A DNA stretch of 64,000 nt. It comes from Aphrophora alni (lineage: Eukaryota; Arthropoda; Insecta; Hemiptera; Aphrophoridae). Positions within the stretch are counted from its first letter, which is position 1. Each line of letters opens with the position of its first letter. This document shows positions 22,421 through 34,234 of the stretch, one piece after another. The stretch spans positions 17,653,349-17,717,348 of the forward strand of contig OY740771.1 in NCBI GenBank assembly GCA_963513935.1, written 5' to 3'. Both the position numbers and the translations under genes were made by a program. A model generated the notes under the pieces. It made no database searches. It saw only the letters and a program-made list of their open reading frames with translations, and was not told the DNA's origin.

Positions 22421-23642
22421 CCATTGTGCAAAAGAGTTGTTTGTTTTGTTGTATAATTCCGAGATATTCTACAACAAAATTTTATTGAAAAAAATAGGTT
22501 TACAAAGATGTAAATGTAAATGTAATTATAAACATTGTTTGGTAATATTGTAATTTAAGTAGGTTACATGTAACGATCATAATTTGTAAAGAAAAAGTGT
22601 TTAATAAACACAGAACTGTGTACCAATAAATAATGTATCCAAGATCATTTTAATAATTTAGACAAGGATTACAATAATTTTACTGAGGTTAATTTGTCTA
22701 AAAAGATAAATTCCAGATTCGTATTACCAACTCTGGCAACAAGTAAAAACTTAAAATTTAAAATATGACATCGTGACTTTCGTAACATAAGCTTTTAATG
22801 ATTTTCGTTTATCTTAAAGTTTTGCAAGATCAGGATGAAACTGATCCAAGGAGCTGAATGGAGTCCATAAACTATTTTTAGAATGAAACTGATTTACTAG
22901 GCGGAAATTCGATCATAGTCATGCCTCTGTCATTTAAAGAAAACAACTATTAAGTGTTACTTTTAATTAAATATTTACACATGAATTAGTAATAAAACAC
23001 CACTTTAGGGATTAGTAGTTGAAAACACCCTGTAGTCGTAGTGATTTTCTGATTTTTACGAAATGTTCGTTCCATGTGATAATGTTACTTGAAGTAAAAT
23101 AAAATGTACACAAAACGTTTTATAGGTTGAAGTATCTAAGGGTTCAAACCCGCTTCTAAGTATAAAAAGACATTAAGTTCTTGTAAAATGATTTCCTGTT
23201 TTTTTCCCTTTAGCAGTGAGTAATGTAAAAAATATTTTGTATTTTTTGTTGCCGATTAATACTGTAAGTTACAATTATATTAGGTTTATTTCACCAATAA
23301 AACTTCAAAGTAATTGGATAAATAAAATGGATGGAAATTATATATAATATTACTTTAAAATTTATAAATATGGCTATTTTTTTGCAAGATTAGAGTCATC
23401 TGTTTATCTAATAGCTAGAGGATCCCGGAGTGAAACGATCAAAATATTGCATTGATCCAGCATCATGATTTAAAGAGAGAAATACGATTAGTATTGAAGG
23501 ATAAATTTTGAGACTGGAAATTGATGGACTGGCCACACATTATCCAATTGTAAAGATACCTTCCTGAGGAGCTCAATTATAGTGAGGAAGGGTGTGAAAA
23601 TCTCGAAATACACTACATGAATATTTACATTTCTTCATTTAT

Positions 23643-23735
23643 TCTTGGGTTAGATTCCTTTCTGTCATCTTTCCTATCATATTTCTCGTAATCAACTCTG
23701 TGTCCTCTTTTGACCCTACTGTGTTTGTAACTTTG
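23643..23735 (+). repeat. SINE-like repeat family C, copy 1 (5' truncated)
   Basis: Begins CTTGGGTTAGATTCCTTTC and continues ATTTCTCGTAATCAACTCTGTGTCC, matching copies at 24218, 25193 and 27482. The tRNA-like head is missing. Confidence 0.5.
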
Positions 23736-23965
23736 GAACTACTGCGTTCAAATCATGTACAACTGTGTCCATTAACAAAATATTATATGTTGTGCTTGAA
23801 AATTGTAATAAAATGTTAAACATGTATTGAAAAACGTAAATTCCATACGTTTCAGCCACAATAAAAATGGTTGTAACTTTGGAACTACTGTTATGATTTA
23901 AAACAAAATATTAATTTCAATTATTGTTCAATTCATGTACAACTGTGTCCAATAACAAAATAAAA
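23726..23965 (+). repeat. Imperfect direct duplication
   Basis: TTGTAACTTTGGAACTACTG followed by TTCAA-TCATGTACAACTGTGTCCA-TAACAAAATA occurs at 23727-23783 and again at 23873-23962, the second copy carrying about 30 extra bases. Confidence 0.7.
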
Positions 23966-24217
23966 ATCCACGTTAAAATGGAATATTGTGCTTTAAGTTT
24001 TACCCTAACAGTTAAATGTTATTGTAGTTGTGGTACAACTGAATCAATTTGAATCAGAGCTTAAAAGCTGACCAGATTTCAAACTCACAAAGGCGAGAAA
24101 ACGTCTTGAAGATTTAAATTATAAGCTTAAGACAGACAGTTGAGTTTTATATTTAGAGATATTGATATCTGTTTCTATACACAACTAAATGTGTATAGCT
24201 CACCTCAAGTGAATACG

Positions 24218-24347
24218 AGAATGACAATCCCGAGCGGTCCAAGCTGGATTTAATCTTGGGTTAGATCTCTTTCATTTTTCCCATCGTATTTCTCTTGATC
24301 AACTATTGTTCTTATCCGACTCTGAGACTACAGAGAACATTGTGGTG
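24218..24347 (+). repeat. tRNA-Leu-derived SINE-like repeat family C, copy 2
   Basis: The head CCCGAGCGGTCCAAGCTGGAT resembles the D-arm of tRNA-Leu (CCGAGCGGTC...GCTGGATT), and GGGTTAGATCTC some 17 bp on could be a decayed box B. The body reads TTCATTTTTCCCATCGTATTTC then TTGATCAACT. tRNA ancestry is inferred from this resemblance. Confidence 0.5.
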
Positions 24348-24492
24348 TAAATCATAATAACCGATGTCGTGGTTTTTACTGATAATTTCATTTTTGAAGT
24401 CCCTTTGAAAACAACAAAGGACATACATGTATTTATTTATTCATTTCATCACTTTTGTTTGTTAGACATAAAACATGTGACATGTAATGCAT

Positions 24493-24495
<3 letters not shown>

Positions 24496-24545
<50 letters not shown>
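24496..24545. repeat. (TA)n microsatellite
   Basis: About 50 bp of alternating A and T. Confidence 0.9.
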
Positions 24546-24547
<2 letters not shown>

Positions 24548-24559
24548 TACATAGTAGTA

Positions 24560-24800
24560 AGTACTAAAATAAAATGTACATATACACAACATAACACAGT
24601 AAAATAACATATATCTGTATAGGTATTTGACAGAGTAAAAATCTTTTTCTAGGAGGAACTCTTCAAACTCTGAATAGAACTTATATGTTTTTTTTTTTTT
24701 TTTTTTTTCATATTTTCTGGAAGTGTGTTGAACAACTTCATACCAGAATAGTAAATTCCGTTTTCTATTTAAAAAAATGTAAGTCTGTGGGGAGGATATT
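24560..24800 (-). pseudogene. Non-LTR reverse transcriptase C-terminal relic
   Basis: Minus-strand frames give YYSGMKLFNTLPEN (about 24769-24727), like the (G)-KLYN-LP motif after the RT domain of Jockey/RTE-type elements, then, beyond a T-run (24688-24708), FEEFLLEKDFYSVKYL (about 24670-24620), the usual F..L..FLL...FYS.EE tail. The A/T homopolymer has broken the frame. Assignment is by motif resemblance only. Confidence 0.55.
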
Positions 24801-25192
24801 AAACAAGTTTTTGACGGATAGGACATTCGTGGTGGTTCTGATTGATTTCAAATATATTCTGATTGCTCATAAAGAAAAATAAAGTTTCATAAATATAAAT
24901 ACAAGAAAAAGTTAAAATATTTTGTTAAAAAAAAAAAAGTATACAAAAGATTAAATATAATTTAGATGGATCGTTGAGAATACAATTCTTTTTTATAAAC
25001 GGTATATTTTGATTGATATCACTCTATAAATGTGTTTTTTTGTAATTATGTACAGTACGTTTATCTCATGTCGTCTGTCTTAAGAGTCAATCCAGAAGAA
25101 TAAAAGCTGCAGCTAAAATTAGTTTAAAGTTGTTTTAAATTTCTGAGATACTTTTTTATTAATAAAAACTGTTTCAAGTTTTCAGTAGTAGT

Positions 25193-25312
25193 GAGCACAA
25201 AAGTGGCAATCCCTAGTGTCCTAGCTGGATTTACACATAACTTTATATGTCTTGACTTAGATCTCTCTCCCTCACCTTTCCTTTCTTGATATTTCTGAAA
25301 CTGACGCTATTA
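25193..25312 (+). repeat. SINE-like repeat family C, copy 3
   Basis: GGCAATCCCTAGTGTCCTAGCTGGATTT with an insertion before CTTGACTTAGATCTCTCTC; the most diverged copy. Confidence 0.45.
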
Positions 25313-25319
25313 GAGTATT

Positions 25320-26238
25320 CGAAGGTAAGGGTTGTGTAACTTATGTCCAATTTTTTTAATTTTTCTTATACCGTGATGATGACTGAGAGAGTTTTAGACG
25401 ACAATAAAACAAATATTTTGTAAAGAAAAACCTATAAATGAAGTATCTTTGCTGAAATTGTAACGCCAATAATTTCAAAAATGTTTACTTTTGAAACCAA
25501 ATATCCAGACTTAACTCTCAGGAAAAATGTGGCGAACTCTTTTAATTATCGTTTTATATATCGTACGAGAAAGTGAGAACATAGATTGTGTACAGTTTAT
25601 TTGCTAAAGTAAATGTCGTTTAAACTAATTTATTACCCTTGTTGTTTAAAGACGAAAACAGCGTTATAACAATACCAGTACAGATTCAACTTTATTGACA
25701 ATATCTCCAACTCAAGTAGTAAGGATAAATTTTATTAAAACTTTTGTCAGAAATAATCACAGCTTTAATTAAAATTGTTGTCGCTCGAAAGTTGAAAAGG
25801 GTCGACATTTAATTTAAAGTTTATATCGTTTTCAAAGGTGGTAGAGTTTTATATTATTTTACCAACGCCGACGATGACTTTGTTATTATGAATTTCTTTC
25901 TGAAAAGATTGTTAATTTGTTTTTATTTTAATACTGTAATAACTTCAATGTTTGTTATTCATAAAATGTTCTCAGATATTTCTCCTTTTGTGTAGTGCGA
26001 CTGAAGTGACTTGGTGTTTTAAATAATTTATAACAATGTCAGTGGCGTGTTGATGAGCAACGTTCTTGCGGAAGTGCTCTTACGTCAAAAACACCTCAGC
26101 TGATTATAAAACAGTAAAATCAGTCCGTTACAGTTGTTGTTATTTATTGGTTTATTAAGATTATTTTTTTCGTGTACGGTTGTAGCCAAAACCAAGTTGT
26201 TACAAACCAAAATTAAAGCTCTGTTAGGATTTAGAATT
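25320..26238. other. No gene recognised
   Basis: AT-rich intergenic DNA with no supported feature. Confidence 0.5.
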
Positions 26239-26390
26239 TTAAGTTAGGCTGGAATGTAACAGATAGATATTCCACTCGATAGACACCAGAGTATAAACAA
26301 TCATTATGTCATAGTACAATAATTTATACAACTGCTTGGCTTGCAACCTCTTCGCGTCACAATGACCAATAATAAATAAGCCACACTCAC

Positions 26391-26411
26391 CAAGGCGTTT
26401 TCGTTGGTCAT
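26391..26411 (-). CDS. Possible 7-codon first coding exon
   Basis: On the minus strand ACAAATGACC starts seven codons (MTNENAL) that end at a consensus donor TTG|GTGAGT (intron from 26390). The 130 bp upstream (26412-26540) is noticeably GC-richer than its surroundings and could be a 5' UTR or promoter. No following exon was recognised. Protein identity unknown. Confidence 0.3.
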
Positions 26412-26642
26412 TTGTCGACACGTGGAGTTGGAGGATGGTCAGTTGATTAACGGAGAGAATGGCCCAGTCGGAGCGTCACCCGAACGGGAGAACGTGACCA
26501 GAGTACTATCACGGGATTAGAGTTAGCTGAAGAGATTCACTACAAAGGATCACACGGAATCCTGTGAGTTCAGTAGTAGGGAAGGTGAACAAACTTCATG
26601 AGTAAAGCAATTTAGTAGTAGAGTCTGGTATTACATGTCAAC

Positions 26643-26644
<2 letters not shown>

Positions 26645-26700
<56 letters not shown>
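26645..26700. repeat. (TA)n microsatellite
   Basis: About 56 bp of alternating A and T. Confidence 0.9.
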
Positions 26701-26702
<2 letters not shown>

Positions 26703-27406
26703 AGATAATAATAATCTATAGAGAAACTCAGATTGTCAATACAAGTATTTTCAGAACTGAATCATTATTTGCTTAAATCATTTCATTAGAACCCGACTCC
26801 AGGCATCACCTTGAATTCCTAACAGTTCCAAAATACATAAATATTATGTTTGTTTCAAATCCATGAAATATATCCCTCAAATTTGCACCAAAATATAATC
26901 AATTTTTCAAAATATAATAATTTTATTTTATAACCAACATAAATTAAACTAAAAAAAAAAGAAAAAAAAAACAATCAGTCAGAAATTTTGTTCTTCTCAT
27001 TATCTGAAGATAATAATGAGGAACATAATTATAAAGATAGACAGATAGAAGACATTCAAAATATAGTTGTACAAACACTGAAACAACATTTAAAAAGCAA
27101 ACCTTTACCATTTTCAGAATTCTTTTCTGAAACGTTAATAAAATGTATTTCCAAAATTATCGTCCACTTAAAATTGAGCAAATACCAAATAAAAATAAAT
27201 TCTAAGGTAGTTGTTGAAAGAAGCTATTTAGACATATTTAGCATCTCTCCATTTTTTTTATTACGAATGATTCACTTATGAAAAGACACTCAATCTAAAC
27301 TTTTCTACACTACGGATGTTGATTTCTATATACGTATTTTGTATTATATATTTTGTAATCATTGGTTAAGCTGTGTTTATAATGAATCTCAATGACTCAT
27401 ATATAT

Positions 27407-27472
27407 AACCTAACCTAACCTAACCTAACCTAACCTAACCTAACCTAACCTAACCTAACCTAACCTAACCAT
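27407..27472 (-). repeat. Short interstitial (CCTAA)n tract
   Basis: About 13 perfect CCTAA pentamers. Unlike the arrays in the palindromic element it has no variants, suggesting recent formation by telomerase-type repair or slippage. Confidence 0.9.
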
Positions 27473-27477
27473 TCCCC

Positions 27478-27592
27478 CATATAGTCTTGGGTTAGATAAC
27501 TATTTCTTATCAGGTGTCTCTTGATCAACTCTTGTTTTTTCCTTACGCTGACACTGAAGAGCTAGGAGGACGTTGTGATGAGTCTTCGAGAA
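27478..27592 (+). repeat. SINE-like repeat family C, copy 4
   Basis: GTCTTGGGTTAGATAACTATTTC then TCTCTTGATCAACTCTTGTT and CGCTGACACTGAAGAGC. It directly follows the (CCTAA)n tract, so its head is missing or replaced. Confidence 0.5.
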
Positions 27593-27599
27593 GGATGTG

Positions 27600-28550
27600 G
27601 TTAGCATTTATTAAAAGTAGTTTACATTTTTAAAGTACATTTAAACACATGACTTCGATAGTGAATTAATATTAAATTAATCAAATTAAAAAAAGATTAT
27701 GAATTTTACTAAAGTTTACAATATATTTCATCAATTCGGATATTTGAAATATTTAGAATTGTAGAACCAGTTGGAAATTTGAACTACATTTTTTTGATCC
27801 TGCAAGTACTTCAATTATTGAAGAAAAAAAAATGGTAGAATTAATTTTGAGTAATTATAAATTTCGTTCTAGTCTTACAGCAGGTGTCCACAAGTTTTAA
27901 GTTATTCAATATATATAGAGGTCAGATATAAGATCACTTTATGCCAACATATACATTTTATAAAACATTCACTACTAGTTTTGGATTTAAAGGAATACAA
28001 GAAGTGAAATAAAATGGATGATTCCGTAAATAGAGACTCATGTTCCATATATTTCCTCATTATTAAACTTTGTCTTTAATAGGTACGTGTGAAGAAGTAC
28101 AACAACAAACATTCAAAACAAGTGCACAGCAACTTTCATACAGGTCTATAAATACATAAATATTAAGGGTAATAGACAATTTGTAAACGAAATATGTTAT
28201 GAACCTTCAAAATGGATTTCATACGTAAAAATGAAAATCGAAAAATATTAAAGTTGAATATATTATGCTTTTGTATAATATATTTGCATATACAGTATAC
28301 ATAGTTTGATTTGTGGTTGTTTTGTATGTACGTTTGAAAAACAAATCCCCTCCCCCTGCAGGAAGTGTAATACAAGTAGATCCTCACAAATTAACGCCTA
28401 AAATATATTTGTTTTGGGTCAGTACAACTATTATTTAAATTCTCAATTTTTATCTAATTTTAGCGAGTTATAAATTTATTAACATACTAAACATCAACAA
28501 AAAACTTTTATAGTGACCGCCATTTAGATATTTTAATTCGATTTTTAAAT
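27600..28550. other. No gene recognised
   Basis: AT-rich; a 74-residue minus frame at 28163-28387 has no recognisable content. Confidence 0.45.
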
Positions 28551-28555
28551 TCCAT

Positions 28556-28690
28556 GACACACTATAGTTCTCTATAATAATTTCATATTTCTATCTTATT
28601 TTGTGACCACTGTCTTGCTTACGTGCAGACGACAACGACGACAATAACAAACGACGAACGTCATATCGAAAATCCTTTTTTTCGGGTTCC
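28556..28690 (+). repeat. Dispersed repeat family A, partial copy
   Basis: TTCTATCTTATTTTGTGACCA...GCTTACGTGC...GACAACGACGACAATAACA matches 19395-19465 closely in order and spacing. Confidence 0.5.
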
Positions 28691-29314
28691 TGAAGTCATA
28701 AAACTTGAAGATCAGTCGATAAACGACGTATTTTTTTAGATTAGCAAACTTACCATACATTTCGTAAAGTAATATACAAACAGACTTATTGTTCTATCCA
28801 CTTGGGAATGTTGTTTATTTTAAATAATATTTTCCATAAAAAGATTTTCACTATATAATTATCACTTTATATTATATCAATCTTTTTCTCTCTCTGTTAC
28901 TTTCGATCCTTTTTTCAAATAATAATAACCCCCCTTCAGGAGTACTAAGAATTAATGTATTTGACACTAAATTATCCATACTACAGTGTACAACTAAGAG
29001 TTACACGCTTTTGATTTTCTATTAATTGCATATTTCTCAACCGATTATTTAGAAACTTAGCGTACTTTTTAACAAAGTTAACAAAGTTACAGTTGAGAAA
29101 AAAGTAATGGGCGTAGGCTATTGTTTTTAATACAGAATCAGACAATTTCAGATTGCCTTTCCAGGTGTTGATGCACCAAACACTTAATCAATAATTAAGT
29201 GAAGAGATTTGTTGTTAGAAACGAGATGAGTGAAATATACACTCTATCTCCTAGTCCTTATAGACAGAACTAAAATGATTAAAACACACACAACCCTCAC
29301 GTTGTTGATCAGAA

Positions 29315-29687
29315 ACTTCTATCTGGGCGGCTGTGATGGCTAATGGCGTGCTGTTTTATGACATTTCAGGCAGCAGCATAACTGGAAATAGGTATGAACC
29401 AATTTTAAATCAACGGATACTGATCCATTTTACGGTTTCGGAAATGGGCCAAGCTATTATTCTACAAGATTGTTCTTTGCCACACTATACAGATTCAGTT
29501 AAACAATGTACTAAGAACAATCTTCAAGGGCATCGGATTGGTCATAGAAGTCAGTTTTTAAATTGCCCATTCCGGTCTTCTGATTTAACTGCGTGACTTT
29601 TTCTTATGGGGCTATTTAAAGGAGAAAGTTTACATCCGTTGTTACAAGGATTTGAAGGGCGTTATCGAAGTGGTACTTCTTCTGATC
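29315..29687 (+). pseudogene. Tc1-like transposase relic, cut by the assembly gap
   Basis: The plus-strand frame (from about 29333) reads VLFYDISGSSITGNRY, LNQRILIHFTVSEM, then LQDCSLPHYTDSVKQ, equivalent to the QDGAPPHY block with the catalytic Asp retained but its surroundings altered. After HRIGHRSQFLNCPFRSSDLTA a stop appears, then LFLMGLFKGESLHP in another frame, matching the LDFFLWGFLKG block. It is a decayed DDE_3-family transposase, distinct from the relic at 21.1-21.7 kb. It ends at the N run. Confidence 0.7.
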
Positions 29688-29887
29688 NNNNNNNNNNNNN
29701 NNNNNNNNNNNNNNNNNNNNNNNNNNNNNNNNNNNNNNNNNNNNNNNNNNNNNNNNNNNNNNNNNNNNNNNNNNNNNNNNNNNNNNNNNNNNNNNNNNNN
29801 NNNNNNNNNNNNNNNNNNNNNNNNNNNNNNNNNNNNNNNNNNNNNNNNNNNNNNNNNNNNNNNNNNNNNNNNNNNNNNNNNNNNNNN
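29688..29887. other. Assembly gap, 200 N
   Basis: Exactly 200 N, probably a fixed-size scaffold join. Sequence left and right need not be as close as drawn. A 77-residue minus frame ending here (29915-30148) is of unknown nature. Confidence 0.99.
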
Positions 29888-30199
29888 TCACGAGTCTCTC
29901 CCGTTGTTAAACTCTCAACAAATAGAGTCAGTACAATTCAATGCTGAGATTCCTTTATAAAGTTTCCACATTATATGTTTAAATTTCCCAGCTATAACTT
30001 TTAGGTAATTGATAAATGTATTATCTGTACCAAAAAAGATATATGTAATAAATACTAGTAATGGTGTAACACAACAGTTCATCCCCACTAAATCGTATAA
30101 TGTATGGTCGGGCCATCGAGTTACCTTTTTTGTAATTCTATCTTGCAATGAGAATTCGTTGTCAAAAGTATATCTTCACTTTTCTCACAATGGTAGGTC

Positions 30200-31321
30200 A
30201 GTATTGTAACTTTTTAAGAATTCGAGAACATTGACCCCGGGGTCGCCCATACATGAAGTTGCTCAGTACACCAATCGAGGTTTCATATGTAGTTAATTGA
30301 CTCTTGAATATTGTGATAAATAACTTGTGTCTCTTTCAGGTACTTTTAGGATTACTTAATTAACATTTTTATGTGTTAATTAGGGATTTGTTAAACCTAA
30401 ATCAACAACGTAAAATTTCTTTAAAATTACTGCCTAAACGTTCACCAGAACCGAAAGGATAAACTGACAGGATAATGTACAGGTCTATCTTGTAGTGCTT
30501 GCAAACCATAAGGACTTCTGGCAAACTTACTTTTATTTTAACACATATAAGGAACAGAAAATATTTCAGAAAACTGCAATTTGTAATTTATATATATATT
30601 TGAAAATAATATATCGATTTGAAAATAATAACTCAGTTTAAAATAGTACTTTTTCTTTAAATCACAAATATCATTAGGTTATTATGACTTTTTAAAATTA
30701 TCTCTTCTATTTTATGGTTTTGGATGTTTATACACAAATTCCTGTCAATTAAATTACTTTATCTTTAAACTACGATATGATAGTTGTGAGATTACACACG
30801 GCTGCATGAATCATTTATTTAGTCCCAGTATTGTAACACTTAAGATACGATTTACCACTGAACTAGTGTTTTAAATTTACAAAGTCCTGGCACTAATTTT
30901 GAGTATGTACTTATTTGTTTGCCACTTTTGTAATATACGACTGCATTTGGCAATATTGTTGTCTTATAAATACCCTAATTAAAATTATTTTATTACTGAC
31001 ATGGTTAATAAATAAGTTATTATAAATTGAGCCTGTCTACATTTGAACATATTTTAACTAAAAACTTAGTTAAATATTGTTACATAGTCTACATAGTCTG
31101 TGTTTTTTTATTACTGTTAAGTCATGACTTTATATCTTATGATCATTAAATAAAACTATTTTAAAATTCATTATCTAATGTTACAATTGAATTAATTGGA
31201 TCTTCCATGTACTAGAATTTATAAAAAATTTGGCAAATCATTGTTTCAACCCTATTTAAATATATAATTGTTCTGAAGATTTACCACAAATAAAAACGCT
31301 TTGTTTTGCCGACGTTAAATA
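30200..31321. other. No gene recognised
   Basis: AT-rich intergenic DNA with no supported feature. Confidence 0.5.
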
Positions 31322-31480
31322 TCATTTAATTGCAGCAATTAAAATAACTTGAACTGAAAAACATCCAAGAAGTTGCGTGTAGTGTAAAATGTTGCAAGTA
31401 ATTAATGCAGCACTCGTATGTTGAACACTTTCAAAGGTAATTAAAGAAACTAATTTAAAATTAAAATTGGGTACAAATCA
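31322..31480 (+). repeat. Dispersed repeat family B, copy 2
   Basis: Aligns with the minus strand of 22255-22420. The match includes CTTTCAAAGGTAATTAAAGA and AACTAATTT. Inverted relative to copy 1, 9 kb away. Confidence 0.65.
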
Positions 31481-32208
31481 AAAATGAACTTTCGTTACTG
31501 TTCATTATTAATTTTTATTTCGATTAACAATAGGCTAATATTATTTCTATTTGGTTATGGTATCATATTTCCATTTATTTGTATTTAAACACACTGCTCA
31601 CATAATACAGAGTGATAATTTTATGGTAGGCGATATTGGTATTTTATGAACTATTAATCCTATGAACTTGAAATGGTGAACCTTCTTCACTTTCCATGGA
31701 ATTAAAAAGAAATAATATGGTCACCATTTAAAAAACTCCTTACGGAAACACCTTATTGATGGAATTTACACAAAATTTTGATCTTAGGTATTTTTTTATA
31801 AGCACGTTTAGGAGTCAAATGCATTTTATAAATTTAGAATATGATGCATTTTTGGGGAGCGATTTTCCGTAATTACCATTGTTGAATTTAGTTACAAATT
31901 ATTTAAACTTATTCTGGTTATTAATTTTAATAGAATTTTATTAAATTAAATCCATAAATGAAGCGTGCATTTCCAAAACGTTGTAAGTGCCAAATAACAA
32001 ATTTTACAGGAGGAAGAAAAAACACATATACATGAAAACTAATTTATTAAGATACAGTAAAAAATCATTCTAAATACTTTGTAACAACAAAATATTGTCT
32101 GTTGTCTTAAAAATTGCGAATGTTTAACAGTATACATATAAAAAAAAAAGTGACATATCTGCAAGTCCAAAACGTTGTAACTGCTATGCAAGTCAATTAA
32201 TTCTTTCG

Positions 32209-33831
32209 TTAATCATCTTCGTCGTCTTGAACGTCGTCTGGTTGTGTTGGTAGAGTGTCCTCTAACATCTGGCAAAAGTACTCTTGCACTTCAGCATTTA
32301 AATAAGGCATCATTTTCCTTATATCCTTTTTCTTCTTTTCGGGGAGGCCAAAACGAGTTCGTTTTTTGGGCAGTTCAATGTTTTTAAAATCGGCCAAAGT
32401 CTTGCCTGGTTTCAAGATGTTGATTCCTTCATTCCAGTTTATTATCTCGCCATAGGTTGTAGCTACCTGTACTGTTCCGAATTCAGCAGACGTCAGTCGA
32501 AGTTGAGTCGAGCAGGAAATGCCCAGTTTCTTTGTGTTTAGATGTGCCTGGGCTACAGTTTTGAAGTCGAAGAACTCTTCTTGAATCATGCACATAAATG
32601 GATTTTTATGTGATGCGCTTGTGATGATTTCTGCAATTTCCTTCACAGTATGTGCCTTGCAAACCTTTTTGCGCTTTTCAATTAGAGCAAAATCTCTGTC
32701 ACAACTGAGGAACGTATGGCCTTTTACAGGAAATTTGTGCACAATTTCTGTAAAGTAATCATTTGCTAACAAGACCATATACATAGCCAACATAAACTGA
32801 TTTTTGTTCTGGCCTCCACAGTTGTCTGACCAACATATCAGTTTTTTTTTGCCCCTTAGGTTAGTTGTAGTCAAATATTCATAAATACAAGAAGAAATTT
32901 CATGCGAACCTCTTCCACCAAAGTTCTCTGACCAAAGGCACATGAAACCACTTCTAGTTACACTATCGTGGATACCCAAATTGCAGCATGCTACTTGTTG
33001 AGAGTAGTACATCTCGGAATGAGTTAGTTGTGGTATGTACATTTGCTGCTGCAAATCAAAGGTTATGACATAATCATCTGGTGTTTTATTGCCTTCATCA
33101 TCGCTCATAGCTGTAAAAGCAGCTTCAGCTTTGCGATGGTGTAATTCTTGTTCAGCTTTTACAGATGTGTCTCCAGCCTTGAGTTTTACTGCAAAGGAGT
33201 CACAAGTTGAACAAGTGTCAACTTTTGGTGATTGAAAAGAAAGATTAAATTTTGTCAAAAATATCTCATGAAACCACTGTCTGCTGACTGGAGGCTTACC
33301 CTCATTGTTAGAAGCATATTGCTCCAAAAACTGCCTGTACATTCGGCTGACATTTAAGTCTGGTGACAAAAACAATTTATCAGGGTTTTTTTTCCTACAG
33401 TAGTGGCTCTCATAGGTTGGAAAACTCTTAATGTGTTCAACGATTTTTGCTGACCACTCTATGTTTTCAGCATTTTTTCTTGCACCCCCTCTTTTATCAG
33501 ACCCTACCATATCACCTTTGAGAATTTTTTCCCCAACCAATTGAACCCTTCTGGGTGTGATTCCAAAGGTATTACAAAATGTTTTAAGACATACTTTTAC
33601 CTCAGATCCTCCACGCAGAAGAAAGAAGTAGGAAAACGAGTGCTGCCTTCGACTTTCACTTGGATGGTCGTATTTGCCGTATCTTCGTCTTTTTATAAGT
33701 TGGGGATGGATTAATCTCAGTAAGTAGTTTTGTTGCTTACTATAGTCACTCAAGTTCCAGAAGTCTTCAAACAGTTGTTGTCTATAGGCTAAAGCAATCG
33801 CTTTACATGAGTTTGTGCATTTGCATGTCAC
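32209..33831 (-). CDS. DUF7869-type transposase-like protein, exon 2
   Basis: 540 codons from the acceptor TTTCAG|GTGACATGC to a stop at 32209-32211. In the spliced protein (594 residues) a Cys cluster (CKCTNSC) opens the exon near 57, and a CSTC pair lies near 261-264, likely zinc-binding. An RNase H-like DDE core is suggested by FDLQQ (Asp about 313), CWSDNCGGQNKN (Asp about 390) and CDRDFALIEKRK (Asp 432/434, Glu about 439). A short acidic tail ends it. From memory the core matches arthropod proteins annotated DUF7869; a transposase role is inferred from these acids and from its exact fit inside the inverted ends. Frames through the end of exon 2 are clean. A possible polyadenylation signal (AATAAA on minus) is near 32041. 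Confidence 0.75.
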   Translation of the reverse strand: MTCKCTNSCKAIALAYRQQLFEDFWNLSDYSKQQNYLLRLIHPQLIKRRRYGKYDHPSESRRQHSFSYFFLLRGGSEVKVCLKTFCNTFGITPRRVQLVGEKILKGDMVGSDKRGGARKNAENIEWSAKIVEHIKSFPTYESHYCRKKNPDKLFLSPDLNVSRMYRQFLEQYASNNEGKPPVSRQWFHEIFLTKFNLSFQSPKVDTCSTCDSFAVKLKAGDTSVKAEQELHHRKAEAAFTAMSDDEGNKTPDDYVITFDLQQQMYIPQLTHSEMYYSQQVACCNLGIHDSVTRSGFMCLWSENFGGRGSHEISSCIYEYLTTTNLRGKKKLICWSDNCGGQNKNQFMLAMYMVLLANDYFTEIVHKFPVKGHTFLSCDRDFALIEKRKKVCKAHTVKEIAEIITSASHKNPFMCMIQEEFFDFKTVAQAHLNTKKLGISCSTQLRLTSAEFGTVQVATTYGEIINWNEGINILKPGKTLADFKNIELPKKRTRFGLPEKKKKDIRKMMPYLNAEVQEYFCQMLEDTLPTQPDDVQDDEDD

Positions 33832-34072
33832 CTGAAACAAAACATAAAAAATAGCTTACTTTTAAATTATGTCCTTAATTTATTAATTTTGCAACTGACT
33901 GTTTATCTGTTTAGATTAGCGAGCATATACATGAGGAGGATTGTAAAAGTAAAAAAAAGACAGAATGAGCTATACATTTTCATTAAAAAAATATATATAT
34001 AGGCCTAAAGTAAAGTCAACTTAAATAAACACTTGAATAATCCTAAAATACTAATTTGAAGGCTAGACTTAC

Positions 34073-34234
34073 CTCAGATGGAGGAGATTTCCTTGCATTG
34101 GTTTTCCCTGTTTTTGGTGATGTATATTCATCGCCAGAATTCCGCAAGTTTTTAGTTTTGTTTTTAACCCAGTCCTTGGGGCACTTCTTTTTTTTCTTAG
34201 GCTTCAATGTAGTATCACTCTGATGCAAACTCAT
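34073..34234 (-). CDS. DUF7869-type transposase-like protein, exon 1
   Basis: ATG at 34234 begins 54 codons ending GAG|GTAAGT in phase 0. The peptide is very basic (KPKKKKKCPKDWVKN near residues 12-26, then SGDEYTSPKTGK), fitting a nuclear localisation and DNA-binding N-terminus; a short C-x-x-W-x-K-N motif followed by G-x-E/D-Y recurs in this arthropod family as I remember it. The intron 34072-33832 is 241 bp and AT-rich, ending TTTGTTTCAG. Joining to exon 2 gives a 594-residue protein. Confidence 0.75.

Noticed and set aside
29915..30148. 77-residue minus frame beside the gap as part of a known retroelement domain
   Set aside because: No motif could be matched with confidence and the neighbour sequence is missing.
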